64,000 nucleotides of DNA from Streptococcus porcinus (GTDB lineage Bacteria; Bacillota; Bacilli; Lactobacillales; Streptococcaceae), in the NCBI RefSeq assembly GCF_900475415.1, contig NZ_LS483388.1, positions 1,350,001 through 1,414,000 on the forward strand, given 5' to 3'. Below the pieces are notes generated by a model that was given only the letters and a program-made list of their open reading frames with translations, had not been told where the DNA came from and did not search any database. Shown here one piece after another: positions 1 to 10,623 of the stretch. The position numbers were made by a program, and so were the translations under genes. Numbering within the stretch: the stretch's first letter is position 1; every line of letters begins with the position of its first letter.

Positions 1-385
<385 letters not shown>

Positions 386-387
386 GC

Positions 388-426
388 AGTATTTATCAAG
401 TGTAAGCTTGATAAATACTTTTTTTT
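388..426 (+). terminator. Intrinsic terminator after lysS
   Basis: A perfect 13-bp stem (AGTATTTATCAAG pairing with CTTGATAAATACT) with a 6-base loop is followed by a run of seven T. It starts 3 bases after the lysS stop codon. Confidence 0.9.
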
Positions 427-449
427 GGTTTATAGTGGAATTATAAAAA

Positions 450-463
450 TGGAGGCGCTTTCA
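450..463. promoter_or_regulatory. cre-like (CcpA) site over the ribosome binding site of the SARP regulator
   Basis: Read on the minus strand the bases are TGAAAGCGCCTCCA. This agrees with the catabolite-response consensus TGNAARCGNWWNCA at 13 of 14 positions. The site includes the GGAGG ribosome binding site of the gene starting at 465, so CcpA binding here would act as a block just upstream of the coding region. It is a pattern match only, and part of the match is forced by the GGAGG. Confidence 0.45.
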
Positions 464-464
464 A

Positions 465-3400
465 ATGAAAACTTTACGCTTTACTCTATTAGGAAATCCT
501 TCTATCCATCTAGACAATCAAGAAATCTTTTTCGCGTTTGCAAAAATCAATGCCCTACTCTATTATTTGGTTATAAATGAAACTACTAACCGAGATGAAA
601 TAGCAGGTATTTTATGGGAAGATAAGGATAATAAGACAGCTAAAAAAAATCTTCGAAACTCTATTTATCAAGTTAATAAAGTATTAGGTGATAATTATAT
701 TATCAGCCCAAATAGAACACTTTTGATGTTTAATCCTGATTTGCAAGTCGTAAGTGATGTCCATTATTTTTTAAAAAAACCACTAAACAATTTAGGACTT
801 TATAAAGGTCAATTTTTACAGAATTTCTACCTGAAGGCCAACGAAACTTTTGATTTGTGGCTAACAAAAATGAGAGCTCATTTAGAGCAAATTTATATTA
901 AATCATGCTACCAACAGATTGACATATTGATGACACAAAATAGGATCGAAGAAATTGAAGAGAGACTTCAAGGCCTTATTGCCATTGATGAATTTGAAGA
1001 AAAAAATTATCAATTGTTAATGAAAGTCTATCAAAAGCATCATCGCTATGGAAAAGTTATCGAAACTTATTATAAATTAGCAAATCTCCTTGATGTTGAG
1101 CTTGGAATTACCCCAAATGATGCAACCCAAGCTATTTATGAAGAGGTTATTGCTAAAGATCGCAATCAACAGAAAATCAAACAATTTCTCAAAACAACTA
1201 ATGATTTTATTGGACGACTTGACGTTATTAAAGAATTAGAAACTTTTTTTAACTCAGTTTATAAAGAAAAAAAGTCGCACACTATGATTTTAATAGGAGG
1301 AACCGGCATTGGAAAACGGACAGTAACACGACAAGTATTATCAAACCAGATCAATCATTATCAAATCGTTACCTCAGAATGTTTTCAAGGTGAACCTAAA
1401 CAGTCCTTACAGATTTTAAAAGACATCTTTGAAAGTTTGAAGGACCTTATATTACAATATCAATTGATGTCTCTTAATCAATGGAAAAGAGCTTATGAAA
1501 CCTTTTTCCCAAACTATTTTCTCAAAGATTCCCATTTAAGTACTCCTATTTTCCCAGCAGACCTTTTTACAAGCTTTATGATTGATATATTAAAAAAAAT
1601 ATCTCGTCAAAAAGCAACTGTTCTTCTTATTGAAGACATTCATTGGATTACACCTGAAGCTCTTACACTTTTGCAAACACTTGTAAATCATCTTGAAGAT
1701 GACCCTATCGCTTTTATTTTCACCAAAAATCTCAATTCGAATCCTCACTTAGACCAATTTTTTAATCATTTAGTCAATCGAAAAAAGGTTGATATTATCA
1801 AAATTAAGGAACTTTCTGAAAAAGAAAGCTTAACCTATCTAGAACAAAAATTAGCGGGTCTAAATCCTCCTTACAAGGACTATCAACGCATCTACCAATG
1901 GAGTGAAGGAAATCCTTTCTTTTTATCTGAATATGTTAACCAATATTTAAAAGGTCAAAAATTTTCTATTTTGACACCTGCTATAGAAGCAAAACTGTCT
2001 TTAAAATTAAAACAAGTCAATAGCCATGAAGAAGAACTACTCTGCTACCTTTCTTGTTTCCAAAACGCTGCTAGTATTTCAATACTCTCAGAAATTATGA
2101 ATCTCCCTTTAGCATTGACTATTTCATTTATTGAAACGCTTTGTAACAAACAACTCATCAAAGAAATCTTTACTGGTGACGAAGTTACCCTTATTTTCAA
2201 GCAAAAATTATTGGCTCATTACTGTTATCAGAAAATGTCAGTAGCTAAAAGACGACTCTTACATGCTCAAATTGCTAAACAACTTGAAAACATGATGCAA
2301 AACACACAGTTTAGTGCTGAACAATTCGAGGAAATTGCTTTCCATTTTCAGGAAGCTAAAGAACCGGTGCAAGCTTTACAGCATCAATTGAATCGATTAG
2401 AGGCTACTCTCCAATTTCAGCATGAACTCTTCCCAATCTATTCGCAAAACCCAATGGAAGCTGACTGTATTGATGGAAAGCGACACCTCCTTATTCAAAC
2501 ACAGTTTAATACGATTCATCAAGTCATCCAACAACTAAGATCCAAATTTGAACCGGTCAAATCATTTCAGGAATCCCTGATACGCTTTTTATACATAGAG
2601 GGTTGTTATCTTATTCGGATCGGACAATACCAAAAAGGGATCACTAATATCCAAAAAGTGATTTCGGCTGCTACAGAATGGCATCACACGCACTATCTCT
2701 TAGAAAGTTATCGGCAAATTATCCATTACTGTATCCAGGTAGAAAATATTTCAGAGATGAAATACTATACTGAGCTTGCTTTAGATGCTGCTGTCAGTGC
2801 CAATAATTATGAAGCAATAGCTATCCAATTGAGACTCAGCGGGCTATATTTTTTAATGATAGGTCACATCCCAAAGGCAAGCCAATACCTTAACCAATCA
2901 ATTAGCTTCTTTAGTCTAACAAGTGCTTTACAATCAAAATATGCTATTCAAATTGCTGCGGCTTATGACTATTTAGCTGAAATAGAGCAAATCCAAGGAA
3001 ATCTTGGAAAAGCTATTGACTTTCAGAATAGAGCTATTCAACTCAGTCAAAACAAACGAAGTCGCACATCAGTCATTTCATTTTATATAAGTCTAGGAAT
3101 TTCCTACTATCAATCGGGAGAAATTGATAAAGCTGAATCCATTTTAATAAATGCTAAAGAAGGTTTACAATCACTCAGATTCCCTTGGAAAGAAGTTCAA
3201 TTAGAGGTCTACCTCGCCCTTATCAATTGTGAAAAAGGAAATTATAAACCATTAATTGATCTCATTAATAAAAAAGAAGAATTAATGGCACGCTACTCTA
3301 ATCCCAGGGATAAGGGGATGATTTATTATATCATGGCCCTAACTAAGGCAAAAATCAACTCAGGTAAACTGAACTGTCTAGAGCTCACTAATCTCCTAAA

Positions 3401-3518
3401 GGGAGAACTCTCTTACTACTTAGAACTTTCAAAAAATCATTTAAATCCTTGTCGAGATCGCCAGCATATCAAGGAGTTAGAACGTTTAGAAAAAATGATA
3501 AGTCACAAAAACATCTAG
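465..3518 (+). CDS. SARP/BTAD-family transcriptional regulator with AAA-type ATPase and TPR-like repeats
   Basis: This 1017-residue cytoplasmic protein is probably an ATP-dependent transcription activator. Residues 1 to about 95 resemble an OmpR-type winged helix. Residues about 100-235 form an all-helical bacterial transcriptional activation domain, ending in a stretch with LDVELGITPNDAT. An ATPase follows, with the Walker A motif GGTGIGKRT near residue 280 and the Walker B stretch TVLLIEDIHW near 390. The C-terminal half is helical and TPR-like. The start is set by GGAGG 9 bases upstream. The gene is free-standing between two terminators and faces the hut cluster. No HutP or HutC homologue is present nearby, so this is a candidate regulator of hut, but that is inference from position only. 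Confidence 0.8.
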   Translation: MKTLRFTLLGNPSIHLDNQEIFFAFAKINALLYYLVINETTNRDEIAGILWEDKDNKTAKKNLRNSIYQVNKVLGDNYIISPNRTLLMFNPDLQVVSDVHYFLKKPLNNLGLYKGQFLQNFYLKANETFDLWLTKMRAHLEQIYIKSCYQQIDILMTQNRIEEIEERLQGLIAIDEFEEKNYQLLMKVYQKHHRYGKVIETYYKLANLLDVELGITPNDATQAIYEEVIAKDRNQQKIKQFLKTTNDFIGRLDVIKELETFFNSVYKEKKSHTMILIGGTGIGKRTVTRQVLSNQINHYQIVTSECFQGEPKQSLQILKDIFESLKDLILQYQLMSLNQWKRAYETFFPNYFLKDSHLSTPIFPADLFTSFMIDILKKISRQKATVLLIEDIHWITPEALTLLQTLVNHLEDDPIAFIFTKNLNSNPHLDQFFNHLVNRKKVDIIKIKELSEKESLTYLEQKLAGLNPPYKDYQRIYQWSEGNPFFLSEYVNQYLKGQKFSILTPAIEAKLSLKLKQVNSHEEELLCYLSCFQNAASISILSEIMNLPLALTISFIETLCNKQLIKEIFTGDEVTLIFKQKLLAHYCYQKMSVAKRRLLHAQIAKQLENMMQNTQFSAEQFEEIAFHFQEAKEPVQALQHQLNRLEATLQFQHELFPIYSQNPMEADCIDGKRHLLIQTQFNTIHQVIQQLRSKFEPVKSFQESLIRFLYIEGCYLIRIGQYQKGITNIQKVISAATEWHHTHYLLESYRQIIHYCIQVENISEMKYYTELALDAAVSANNYEAIAIQLRLSGLYFLMIGHIPKASQYLNQSISFFSLTSALQSKYAIQIAAAYDYLAEIEQIQGNLGKAIDFQNRAIQLSQNKRSRTSVISFYISLGISYYQSGEIDKAESILINAKEGLQSLRFPWKEVQLEVYLALINCEKGNYKPLIDLINKKEELMARYSNPRDKGMIYYIMALTKAKINSGKLNCLELTNLLKGELSYYLELSKNHLNPCRDRQHIKELERLEKMISHKNI

Positions 3519-3545
3519 AACGTAAGATTCTAGATGTTTTTGTTT
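3510..3545. terminator. Bidirectional terminator between the SARP regulator and hutG
   Basis: The inverted repeat ACATCTAGAA/TTCTAGATGT has a short loop. It is flanked by A residues on the left and T residues on the right, so it can end transcription on both strands. It overlaps the stop codon of the regulator and lies just past the hutG stop. Confidence 0.85.
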
Positions 3546-3546
3546 A

Positions 3547-4551
3547 TTAATCCAAGGCCATCAAGGCATTTTGTGCTAAAATTTGTGTAATATAGAAGAT
3601 AAAGGTTGCTGCTAAATGTGCCGTATGATTATCAATATCATGCGGAGGGGAAACTTCAACAATATCAAAACCAATTACTTTACCACTGGCTGCAATATGC
3701 TGTAGAAGAATCAAGGCTAGCTTAGGATCCAATCCTAGTGATTGAATAGCACTAACTCCTGGAGCATTTGCTGAGGAGAAACAATCCATATCAATAGTCA
3801 GATACAAATATTTTTGATCTGCTAAAAAAGAATCAATCTGATGACAAACCTCTTTATAGCCCATTTGGTAAATATCTTGACCTGTTAGAAATGATATTCC
3901 TTTTGATTTGGCCACAAAATCAAATAGAAAAAGATTATTATTATGTTCTTGTATTCCTAACACTAAATAGGGAAAGGTATGATTAAGAGTTAAGGCATAG
4001 TCAAACATTTGTCTAAAGCCAGTACCTGAGTTAGGTCCAGTTTGATCATAAGGTCTCAAATCAAAGTGAGCGTCAATATTAACAACAGCAAGCTGCTCCT
4101 TAGGGGCAATCGACGATTGCAGACCAAGATAATGACCGTAGGCCGTGCCGTGACCACCACCTAAGACAATAGGGAATATATTGAGTGCTTTCATACGCTT
4201 AATAGCTTTTGCTAAGCTTTCCTGCATTTGCTCTAATGAACGATTGGGAGCATCAATATCACCAACATCATAAAGCTGAACATTCTGACCAAAATGCCAA
4301 GGTAATTTAGCCAGTTGTTGCCTGATGGCATTTGGGCCTTCAACTGCTCCTACGCGTCCATGATTAATATAAACTCCTTTATCACTTTTAAAACCAATAA
4401 TACCAAAATGTACTCCCTCAAAGGGCTTTAATGACCTATCATTTAGATCTAAAAATTGAATTAACATTCCCCATTTAGCATTATAAAGATTATCATCATC
4501 TATACTTCTCTGATAATAGCTATGCATTAATGGAAAATAATCAGTTAACAT
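3547..4551 (-). CDS. hutG: Formimidoylglutamase (arginase/agmatinase superfamily)
   Basis: This 334-residue protein would hydrolyse N-formimino-L-glutamate to glutamate and formamide, the last step of histidine degradation. The ureohydrolase metal-site motifs are present: [20 protein letters not shown] and [10 protein letters not shown], plus [10 protein letters not shown] near the end, with the Asp and His residues that bind two Mn ions. I chose the ATG at 4551 because AGGAG lies 5 bases before it; a start five codons upstream has no such site. It is the most distal hut gene on this strand, with about 200 bp before it that may hold its own promoter. Family assignment is firm. Substrate choice rests on the hut context. 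Confidence 0.9.
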   Translation of the reverse strand: MLTDYFPLMHSYYQRSIDDDNLYNAKWGMLIQFLDLNDRSLKPFEGVHFGIIGFKSDKGVYINHGRVGAVEGPNAIRQQLAKLPWHFGQNVQLYDVGDIDAPNRSLEQMQESLAKAIKRMKALNIFPIVLGGGHGTAYGHYLGLQSSIAPKEQLAVVNIDAHFDLRPYDQTGPNSGTGFRQMFDYALTLNHTFPYLVLGIQEHNNNLFLFDFVAKSKGISFLTGQDIYQMGYKEVCHQIDSFLADQKYLYLTIDMDCFSSANAPGVSAIQSLGLDPKLALILLQHIAASGKVIGFDIVEVSPPHDIDNHTAHLAATFIFYITQILAQNALMALD

Positions 4552-4754
4552 ATCTACTCCTCTCATATCTCTATTTTAATGAAATAGAAACTGGAATAAA
4601 TGAAAAGCATCCTTTTTGCTAGTTTTCTATTAGTTCCACTTCTGCTAACCAGTTATTCGAACCTAAAAAAGTAAGAGCTCAAAAACCTAGACATTATTAA
4701 ACTCTTAACTTTATTCCATATATAATATCCTAATCTATTACAACCACCATCTCC

Positions 4755-6296
4755 TTAGTATTGAATTGACAGCTCTACTTGTGCTTCAATGGCTTCTAAG
4801 AAAGCATCCTCTTCGATAATTGCACTTGCTTTATTTAACTCATCATAAATTTCAATGTCTTTATCGTGTTCGATAAAGTTGACTTCTTTACGGAATAAAT
4901 CGTAAGCAATCTGAGTACCTTTACCAAGTTTATGGTTTTCAGGTTTGAGATCAAGGGCTTGACAGGCTGCCATGATTTCAGTAGCCACAATACGACGTGA
5001 ATTTTTAAGGATTTCACCAGCTTTCCGAGCAGCCGTTGTCCCCATGCTGACAAAATCTTCTTGATTTTCACAAGATGGGATAGAATCGACACTTGCTGGG
5101 TGTGCCAAAACCTTATTTTCAGAAGCAAGAGAGGCACAAGCATACTGAGTAATCATAAATCCTGAATTGAGACCTGGGTATTTGACAAGGAAGGACGGCA
5201 ATTTGCTGAGTTGGCTGTTAACCAAACGTTCCACACGCCGTTCAGAAACATTTCCAATCTCAGAAATGGCAATACCTAAGAAGTCAAATGGCTGTGCCAT
5301 TGGTTCTCCGTGGAAGTTACCTCCTGAAATAACGTGCCCATCTTTACAGATAATTGGGTTATCTGTGACAGAATTGATTTCAATGTCAACTTTGGATTTC
5401 ACATAAGCAATGCTATCTTTGCTAGCCCCATGAATTTGCGGAATGCAACGTAAGGTGTAGGGGTCTTGCACACGTGATTGGGTGGCTACAGTTGTGTTTT
5501 TGCTGCCTTCTAGGAGATTTCTGATATTACGAGCTGTTGCCAACTGACCACTTTGTGGACGTATAGTGTGTAAATTTTCTTCAAATGGGCTAGTAATTCC
5601 GTTATGCACTTCAAGAGAAAGAGCACCAGCTAGGTCTGACAATTTCAATAATTGAATGGCATCATAGGTTGCAAGGGCACCAATACCAGTCAAAACAGTT
5701 GTTCCGTTGATAAGAGCTAAGCCCTCTTTGGCAGCTAAAGAAATCTTATCGATACCAGCTTTATCAAGAGCTTCTTGACTAGAAAGGAGTTCTCCCTTAT
5801 AGTAAGCTTTACCCAAACCAAGCATAGGAAGTACCATATGAGCAAGTGGAGCTAAATCTCCTGAAGCTCCAAGTGAGCCTTTTTCAGGAATATAAGGGTG
5901 GACTCCTTTATTGAGTAGCTCTACTAGTTTCTCAATAGTGGACAGGCGTATACCTGAGTAGCCTTTAACTAGTGAATTGATACGGATAAGCATAATCGCA
6001 CGCACAGCATCTTCTGGTAGTGGATCCCCAAAACCGCTAGCATGAGTACGAATCAGATTTTCTTGAAGTTGAATCGTATCCTCTGGTGAGATACTAACAT
6101 TACAAAGTGAACCAAAGCCAGTTGTCACTCCGTAGACCACCCGTTTTTCACTGACAATATCATCAACAATTTTACGAGAGGCTTTAACATCTTGCTTTGC
6201 AGATTCTGCAATTTGACATTTTTCTCCTTTTCTTGCAATAGCTACCACATCGTCTAATGTTAAACTTTTTCCGTCTAAAATGATAGTTTTAGTCAT
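4755..6296 (-). CDS. hutH: Histidine ammonia-lyase
   Basis: This 513-residue enzyme would convert L-histidine to urocanate and ammonia, the first step of the hut pathway. The motif GSLGASGDLAPL contains the Ala-Ser-Gly triad that cyclises to the MIO electrophile. GTTVLTGIGAL, RVQDPYTLRC and the GGNFHGEPMA stretch are family hallmarks. The start at 6296 is preceded by GAGGAGT at 7 bases; the longer reading from 6311 runs through that site. The gene lies 19 bp after the permease gene and is probably cotranscribed with it. Length and motifs agree with the family throughout. Confidence 0.96.
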   Translation of the reverse strand: MTKTIILDGKSLTLDDVVAIARKGEKCQIAESAKQDVKASRKIVDDIVSEKRVVYGVTTGFGSLCNVSISPEDTIQLQENLIRTHASGFGDPLPEDAVRAIMLIRINSLVKGYSGIRLSTIEKLVELLNKGVHPYIPEKGSLGASGDLAPLAHMVLPMLGLGKAYYKGELLSSQEALDKAGIDKISLAAKEGLALINGTTVLTGIGALATYDAIQLLKLSDLAGALSLEVHNGITSPFEENLHTIRPQSGQLATARNIRNLLEGSKNTTVATQSRVQDPYTLRCIPQIHGASKDSIAYVKSKVDIEINSVTDNPIICKDGHVISGGNFHGEPMAQPFDFLGIAISEIGNVSERRVERLVNSQLSKLPSFLVKYPGLNSGFMITQYACASLASENKVLAHPASVDSIPSCENQEDFVSMGTTAARKAGEILKNSRRIVATEIMAACQALDLKPENHKLGKGTQIAYDLFRKEVNFIEHDKDIEIYDELNKASAIIEEDAFLEAIEAQVELSIQY

Positions 6297-6315
6297 AACT
6301 ATACTCCTCATTGAA

Positions 6316-7647
6316 TTACTCTACAATAGATTTCACATGTTTCTTGCGCCCATGCATAAAATAATAAACACTACTTGAAATAATTACCCCTATTAAGCCG
6401 TAGATGATATTCTTAGGATTGTCCCCAATAATCATTATTAAACTAATAACAACCGCTATAATTGGAATGATAGGGCCAAATGGAATTCGGAAAATAAGAT
6501 TTGCATTGGGTTCCATTTTTCGAAGCTTAATAACTGCTAAAGCAGTAGGAATATACTGGAAGAAACGGAAAACAACACTTAAATTTGCCAAGGTTTGGAA
6601 AGTACCTGTAAGTAAGAGGACAATCGCTATACCACTTGAAATCATGATGGCAACAACAGGTGCTGCTTTTTGATTTTCTTTTGAAATTATTGTCGGCAAT
6701 AATCCCTCATTTGCTATCGCAGCACCATAACGAGGAACCATGATGGACTCTCCCATATTTAGGCCTGTAATTGAAATTAGAGCACCAATAGAAACTAACC
6801 ATGCCCCTGCAGGACCAATCATTTTGACAAAAGCATCTTGTACAGGCGCATTAGTATTCATAATTTCTGACCCAAGCATCGCAATTGTTCCACCAATAAT
6901 CAACATGTAAAGGACTGAAACAATACTAATTGAGCCAAGTATTGCACGCGGAACATTTTTTTCTGGCTGACGCATTTCTCCTGCTACAATTGATAAGGTT
7001 TCAAATCCAATAAAACCGTAAAAAATATAAACAGCTGTCCCAGATATAGCACTAAACAAACTTTTATTATCTGCTAGCTGAACAAACGGGGTAAAGTTTG
7101 GTAGCCCTTTTTGCAAGAAAAAAATAGTACAGATTGAAAAGGCAACTATTGGAATCAATTTAGCAATCGTTGCAGTAATGGTTAAAAGCTTAGATGTCTT
7201 TAAACCGGCAATATTCATAAGAGAAAGAAAAATAACCAGACCTATTGAAAGAGGAACGTTCCAGCCTTCGAATGCAGGAAAGGTAATAATGAACATTTTA
7301 GCAAAACCCGCTGCCATAGCTGCCCAAGCAAAAATAGTAACGGCCCAGCCTAGAAAACCAACATTAAAGCCAATAAAATCGCCAAAAGCTCGTTTAGAAT
7401 ATTGGAAAGCACCGCCATTCTTCCCAAAATAACCAGAAACTTCTGCAAAACAAATAGCAAGCATTATAGTTAAGATTGCTGTTGCTAACATAACAGCAAT
7501 TGAGGCGGGTCCTAAGCCTTTATAAATTTCTTGAGGTAAGAGAAAAATACCTGAGCCAATAACAGCATTGATACCATACAAGGTTGCACCGCTTAAGCTA
7601 AACTTAGCATCTTCTCTTTCTTGTTTCGTCATTTTATTTGAATCCAT
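6316..7647 (-). CDS. APC-superfamily amino-acid permease, probably for histidine
   Basis: This 443-residue integral membrane protein has about 12 hydrophobic segments. The N-terminal stretch GATLYGINAVIGSGIFLLPQ is the signature of the amino acid-polyamine-organocation (APC) family. FFGKNGGAFQY-like and FIGFETLSIVAGEMR-like segments also fit. A GGAGG lies just before the ATG. It sits inside the hut cluster, 14 bp after hutD and 19 bp before hutH, so histidine uptake is the natural guess. Specificity cannot be read from sequence, and urocanate or another amino acid is possible. Confidence 0.85.
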   Translation of the reverse strand: MDSNKMTKQEREDAKFSLSGATLYGINAVIGSGIFLLPQEIYKGLGPASIAVMLATAILTIMLAICFAEVSGYFGKNGGAFQYSKRAFGDFIGFNVGFLGWAVTIFAWAAMAAGFAKMFIITFPAFEGWNVPLSIGLVIFLSLMNIAGLKTSKLLTITATIAKLIPIVAFSICTIFFLQKGLPNFTPFVQLADNKSLFSAISGTAVYIFYGFIGFETLSIVAGEMRQPEKNVPRAILGSISIVSVLYMLIIGGTIAMLGSEIMNTNAPVQDAFVKMIGPAGAWLVSIGALISITGLNMGESIMVPRYGAAIANEGLLPTIISKENQKAAPVVAIMISSGIAIVLLLTGTFQTLANLSVVFRFFQYIPTALAVIKLRKMEPNANLIFRIPFGPIIPIIAVVISLIMIIGDNPKNIIYGLIGVIISSSVYYFMHGRKKHVKSIVE

Positions 7648-7661
7648 AATAATGCTCCTCC

Positions 7662-8285
7662 TTAAGAGCCTTTAATCATGTAACCCGAATCCTTTTTATA
7701 AGATAAACCCGCCCAAATTGCTATAACTTTTGAACACGGTTTTAAAGGTGATAATTCCAACTTGTTATGGGGTGATGGAGAGCCATTTTGTATGACTAGT
7801 AGATGATTAGTCTTAAGCAAATACGCTCGTTGACCATCAACTGTACAAGTCATATCACATAAAGTGTAGACCATTTGCGTAGTCATACTACTGCATATAG
7901 ACCCCGTCGTTTTATGAACAGCCTCCATCTGTCCCAAATAGTTATCATTGTAAATTAAATTAATATCTGTGCATTGTCCATAACTCTTGATTTTGTCACA
8001 ACCCTCAAAAGAAAAAGTTTCAAAGGGTTTAAGTTTCGTGATTTCATGTGTCTCTAGATTAAAAAGGCTCATTGACCTATCAAGAGTCATAATAAGTCTG
8101 TGGTAGCCCCTCAAGTCTGAGAAGTTTGTTTCTACTAATGAAACTGTTGCTGATGATAAGCGAAAATCGAAATTTTTTTCAAGGTATGAGCTGGTCTTAG
8201 GGAAAATATATAATTCTTTTGTTTTTCCCCCAGACCATTTAGAAACTGAATAGGATTGTGATTTTAGAATACTAATATCTTTCAT
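7662..8285 (-). CDS. hutD: HutD-family protein
   Basis: This is a cupin-like cytoplasmic protein of 207 residues. The segment SKWSGGKTKELYIFP, followed by DFRLSSATVS and FSDLRGYHRLIMTLD, matches the HutD family. In other bacteria HutD is linked to histidine use and thought to limit hut activity, but its biochemistry is not established. I place the start at 8285, where ATG follows the fhs stop by 10 bases. A longer frame to 8345 would overlap fhs and lacks support. The ribosome binding site is weak (TAGAG), which suggests coupling to fhs translation. Confidence 0.75.
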   Translation of the reverse strand: MKDISILKSQSYSVSKWSGGKTKELYIFPKTSSYLEKNFDFRLSSATVSLVETNFSDLRGYHRLIMTLDRSMSLFNLETHEITKLKPFETFSFEGCDKIKSYGQCTDINLIYNDNYLGQMEAVHKTTGSICSSMTTQMVYTLCDMTCTVDGQRAYLLKTNHLLVIQNGSPSPHNKLELSPLKPCSKVIAIWAGLSYKKDSGYMIKGS

Positions 8286-8295
8286 AAACTCTATT

Positions 8296-9969
8296 TTAAA
8301 ATAAACCAGTGATATTGCCTTGATCATCAATATCAATTTTTTCACTAGCTGGCTCTTTTGGTAAGCCAGGCATAGTCATCACAGCCCCAGTTAGAGCTAC
8401 AATAAAACCTGCACCTGCTGAAACTTTAAGCTTTGAAATTGTAATTGTAAAATCTTTAGGCGCACCAAGCATTTTAGCATTATCCGAGAATGAATATTGA
8501 GTTTTAGCCATACAAATAGGATAAGAACCAAATCCCAGCCTTTCAAGTTCAGCCATCTCTTTCTTGGCAGTTGCGGTTAAGGAAATACCTTTCCCACCAT
8601 AAATCTTTGTCACAATCTTAGTTAATTTTGTCTCTATGGAGTCATCTTCATGATATACAAAAGCGAATTGATTCTCTTTTTCTGAAAGTTCAACTACTTT
8701 TTCAGCTAATTCCCGGCCACCTACTCCGCCATTTGCCCAAACATCAGAAATCACAACTTCAACACCTCGTTTGTCGCAGGCATCATAGACAGCTTGCAAT
8801 TCACCATCGGTATCAAGTGGAAACTTATTAATAGCAACAACAACAGGGAGCCCGTAGACCTCTTGAATGTTTTCTAAATGCTTGTCCAAGTTTGGTAGCC
8901 CTTTAAGAACTGCCTCAACATTTTCAGTTCCTAAATCTGCTTTTTGAACACCACCATGCATCTTCAATGCCCTAATTGTTGCCACAAGTACGACAGCTGA
9001 AGGACGGATACCTGATAAACGGCATTTAATATCAATAAATTTTTCAGCACCTAGATCAGCACCAAAGCCCGCTTCAGTTACCGTATAATCAGCATACTTC
9101 ATGGCTAGTTTAGTCGCAAGAACACTATTACAGCCATGGGCGATATTAGCAAATGGGCCACCATGAATTAATGCAGGAGTATGTTCTAAAGTCTGTACGA
9201 TATTAGGGTGAATGGCCTCTTTTAGTAAGGCAGCCATAGCTCCAGCAGCTTTTAAATCACCTGCTGTAACTGGTTCTCCCTTGTAGTCATAACCAATAAT
9301 AATTTTTTCAAGACGCGCTTTTAAATCTGAGATAGATTCGGATAAACAAAGGATAGCCATAATTTCAGAGGCAACAGTAATATCATAGCCGTCTTCACGA
9401 GGAACACCATTAATTTTTCCTTGTAAGCCATTAACAATATGCCGCAACTGACGGTCATTCATATCTACAACACGTTTCCAGGTAATACGACGAGTGTCAA
9501 TCCCTAAGCTATTGCCATGATGGATATGATTGTCAATTAAAGCTGCTAATAAATTATTTGCTGCACCAATAGCATGGAAGTCTCCTGTGAAATGTAAATT
9601 AATATCTTCCATTGGCACAACTTGAGCATGACCACCTCCAGCAGCACCACCTTTAATACCAAATACTGGGCCTAACGAAGGTTCACGCAAAGCAATAACT
9701 GCTTTTTTACCAATCTGAGAAAGTGCATCTACCAAGCCAACTGAGGTGGTGGTCTTTCCTTCACCAGCTGGTGTTGGTGAAATAGCTGTTACTAAAATCA
9801 GTTTCCCATCTTTTTTATCCTTCAAATCTTGTAACTGATGCGCATTAATTTTTGCCTTGTATTTACCATAAAGTGTGATATCATTCTCATCAATCCCTAA
9901 ATTTTGAGCAACATCAACAATGGGTTTCATTTCAACTGAACTAGCAATTTCTATATCTGAAATAACCAT
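8296..9969 (-). CDS. fhs: Formate-tetrahydrofolate ligase
   Basis: This 557-residue enzyme interconverts formate, tetrahydrofolate and ATP with 10-formyl-tetrahydrofolate and ADP. The P-loop stretch [14 protein letters not shown] lies near residue 68, and [19 protein letters not shown] near 95-115 is diagnostic. In a hut cluster the enzyme can run in reverse and make ATP from the one-carbon unit released by FtcD and FchA. It is probably a second copy dedicated to this pathway, as streptococci usually carry a housekeeping fhs elsewhere. AGGAGG precedes the ATG, and the gene starts 13 bp after fchA. Confidence 0.95.
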   Translation of the reverse strand: MVISDIEIASSVEMKPIVDVAQNLGIDENDITLYGKYKAKINAHQLQDLKDKKDGKLILVTAISPTPAGEGKTTTSVGLVDALSQIGKKAVIALREPSLGPVFGIKGGAAGGGHAQVVPMEDINLHFTGDFHAIGAANNLLAALIDNHIHHGNSLGIDTRRITWKRVVDMNDRQLRHIVNGLQGKINGVPREDGYDITVASEIMAILCLSESISDLKARLEKIIIGYDYKGEPVTAGDLKAAGAMAALLKEAIHPNIVQTLEHTPALIHGGPFANIAHGCNSVLATKLAMKYADYTVTEAGFGADLGAEKFIDIKCRLSGIRPSAVVLVATIRALKMHGGVQKADLGTENVEAVLKGLPNLDKHLENIQEVYGLPVVVAINKFPLDTDGELQAVYDACDKRGVEVVISDVWANGGVGGRELAEKVVELSEKENQFAFVYHEDDSIETKLTKIVTKIYGGKGISLTATAKKEMAELERLGFGSYPICMAKTQYSFSDNAKMLGAPKDFTITISKLKVSAGAGFIVALTGAVMTMPGLPKEPASEKIDIDDQGNITGLF

Positions 9970-9982
9970 GATGCCTCCTTTA

Positions 9983-10609
9983 TTATAACAATTTCAATAT
10001 ATCTAAATAAATAGCATCAGCTAATTGACAACCTTTTTCTAAAAGTTCTTGTCCATTCTGACGATATTCTGTAACAAACGTCTCATCTCTAATCCCTGCT
10101 AGATTAATCAAAACGTTTAACCAAGCTCCTTGCAAAGCAGCCTTTAAATGTAATGCCGCTACACCCAAATCACTAGCAGCATTCGTATTTGACTTCCCTA
10201 CTGCTTTTTTAGTGATTTCAAGTGCTTCAAAAATCTCTTGCATCATTGCAAAGGGTGATTTTGTAGCCTCTTTTAAAGCTTTTTGCATAGCCTCTCGTCT
10301 TTTAATTTTGTCATCTTCTGTTTCTTTAGGTAAAGCAAAAACAGCAGACACTAGGTTAAAGGCTTCAGTATCTTTATCAACAGCATCTAACAAGCTTTTT
10401 TGCAGATCGCTTGCTTCTTGATGAAGTTCTTTCATAAGATCTTGATGCTCCTCATATTTTTTCTTGCCAATGGTTAACTCACACACCATCTTTGTCAGAG
10501 AAATGCCATTAACTGCTGATAAAGCTGCAGCCGATCCTCCACCAGGAGCAGGTTTATCAGATCCTAGAACTTGAGCAAACTCAGTCAAGGTTAAATCAAC
10601 TAATTTCAT
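9983..10609 (-). CDS. fchA: Formimidoyltetrahydrofolate cyclodeaminase
   Basis: This 208-residue helical protein matches the cyclodeaminase half of the bifunctional animal enzyme FTCD. It would convert 5-formimino-tetrahydrofolate to methenyl-tetrahydrofolate and ammonia. The N-terminal motif [18 protein letters not shown] is diagnostic. It follows ftcD by 14 bp and precedes fhs by 13 bp, which puts the three folate steps in order in one transcript. The symbol fctD is also used for this gene. Confidence 0.92.
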   Translation of the reverse strand: MKLVDLTLTEFAQVLGSDKPAPGGGSAAALSAVNGISLTKMVCELTIGKKKYEEHQDLMKELHQEASDLQKSLLDAVDKDTEAFNLVSAVFALPKETEDDKIKRREAMQKALKEATKSPFAMMQEIFEALEITKKAVGKSNTNAASDLGVAALHLKAALQGAWLNVLINLAGIRDETFVTEYRQNGQELLEKGCQLADAIYLDILKLL

Positions 10610-10623
10610 TGTTCCTATCCTTT

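Noticed and set aside
4645..4656. CTAACCAGTTAT, similar to an AdcR zinc box, upstream of hutG
   Set aside because: Both outer bases fail, it matches 10 of 12, and hutG has no zinc link. Probably chance in AT-rich DNA.
4835..5143. Open frame of about 100 codons on the minus strand inside hutH
   Set aside because: It lies wholly within the well-supported hutH frame, has no ribosome binding site and no recognisable product.
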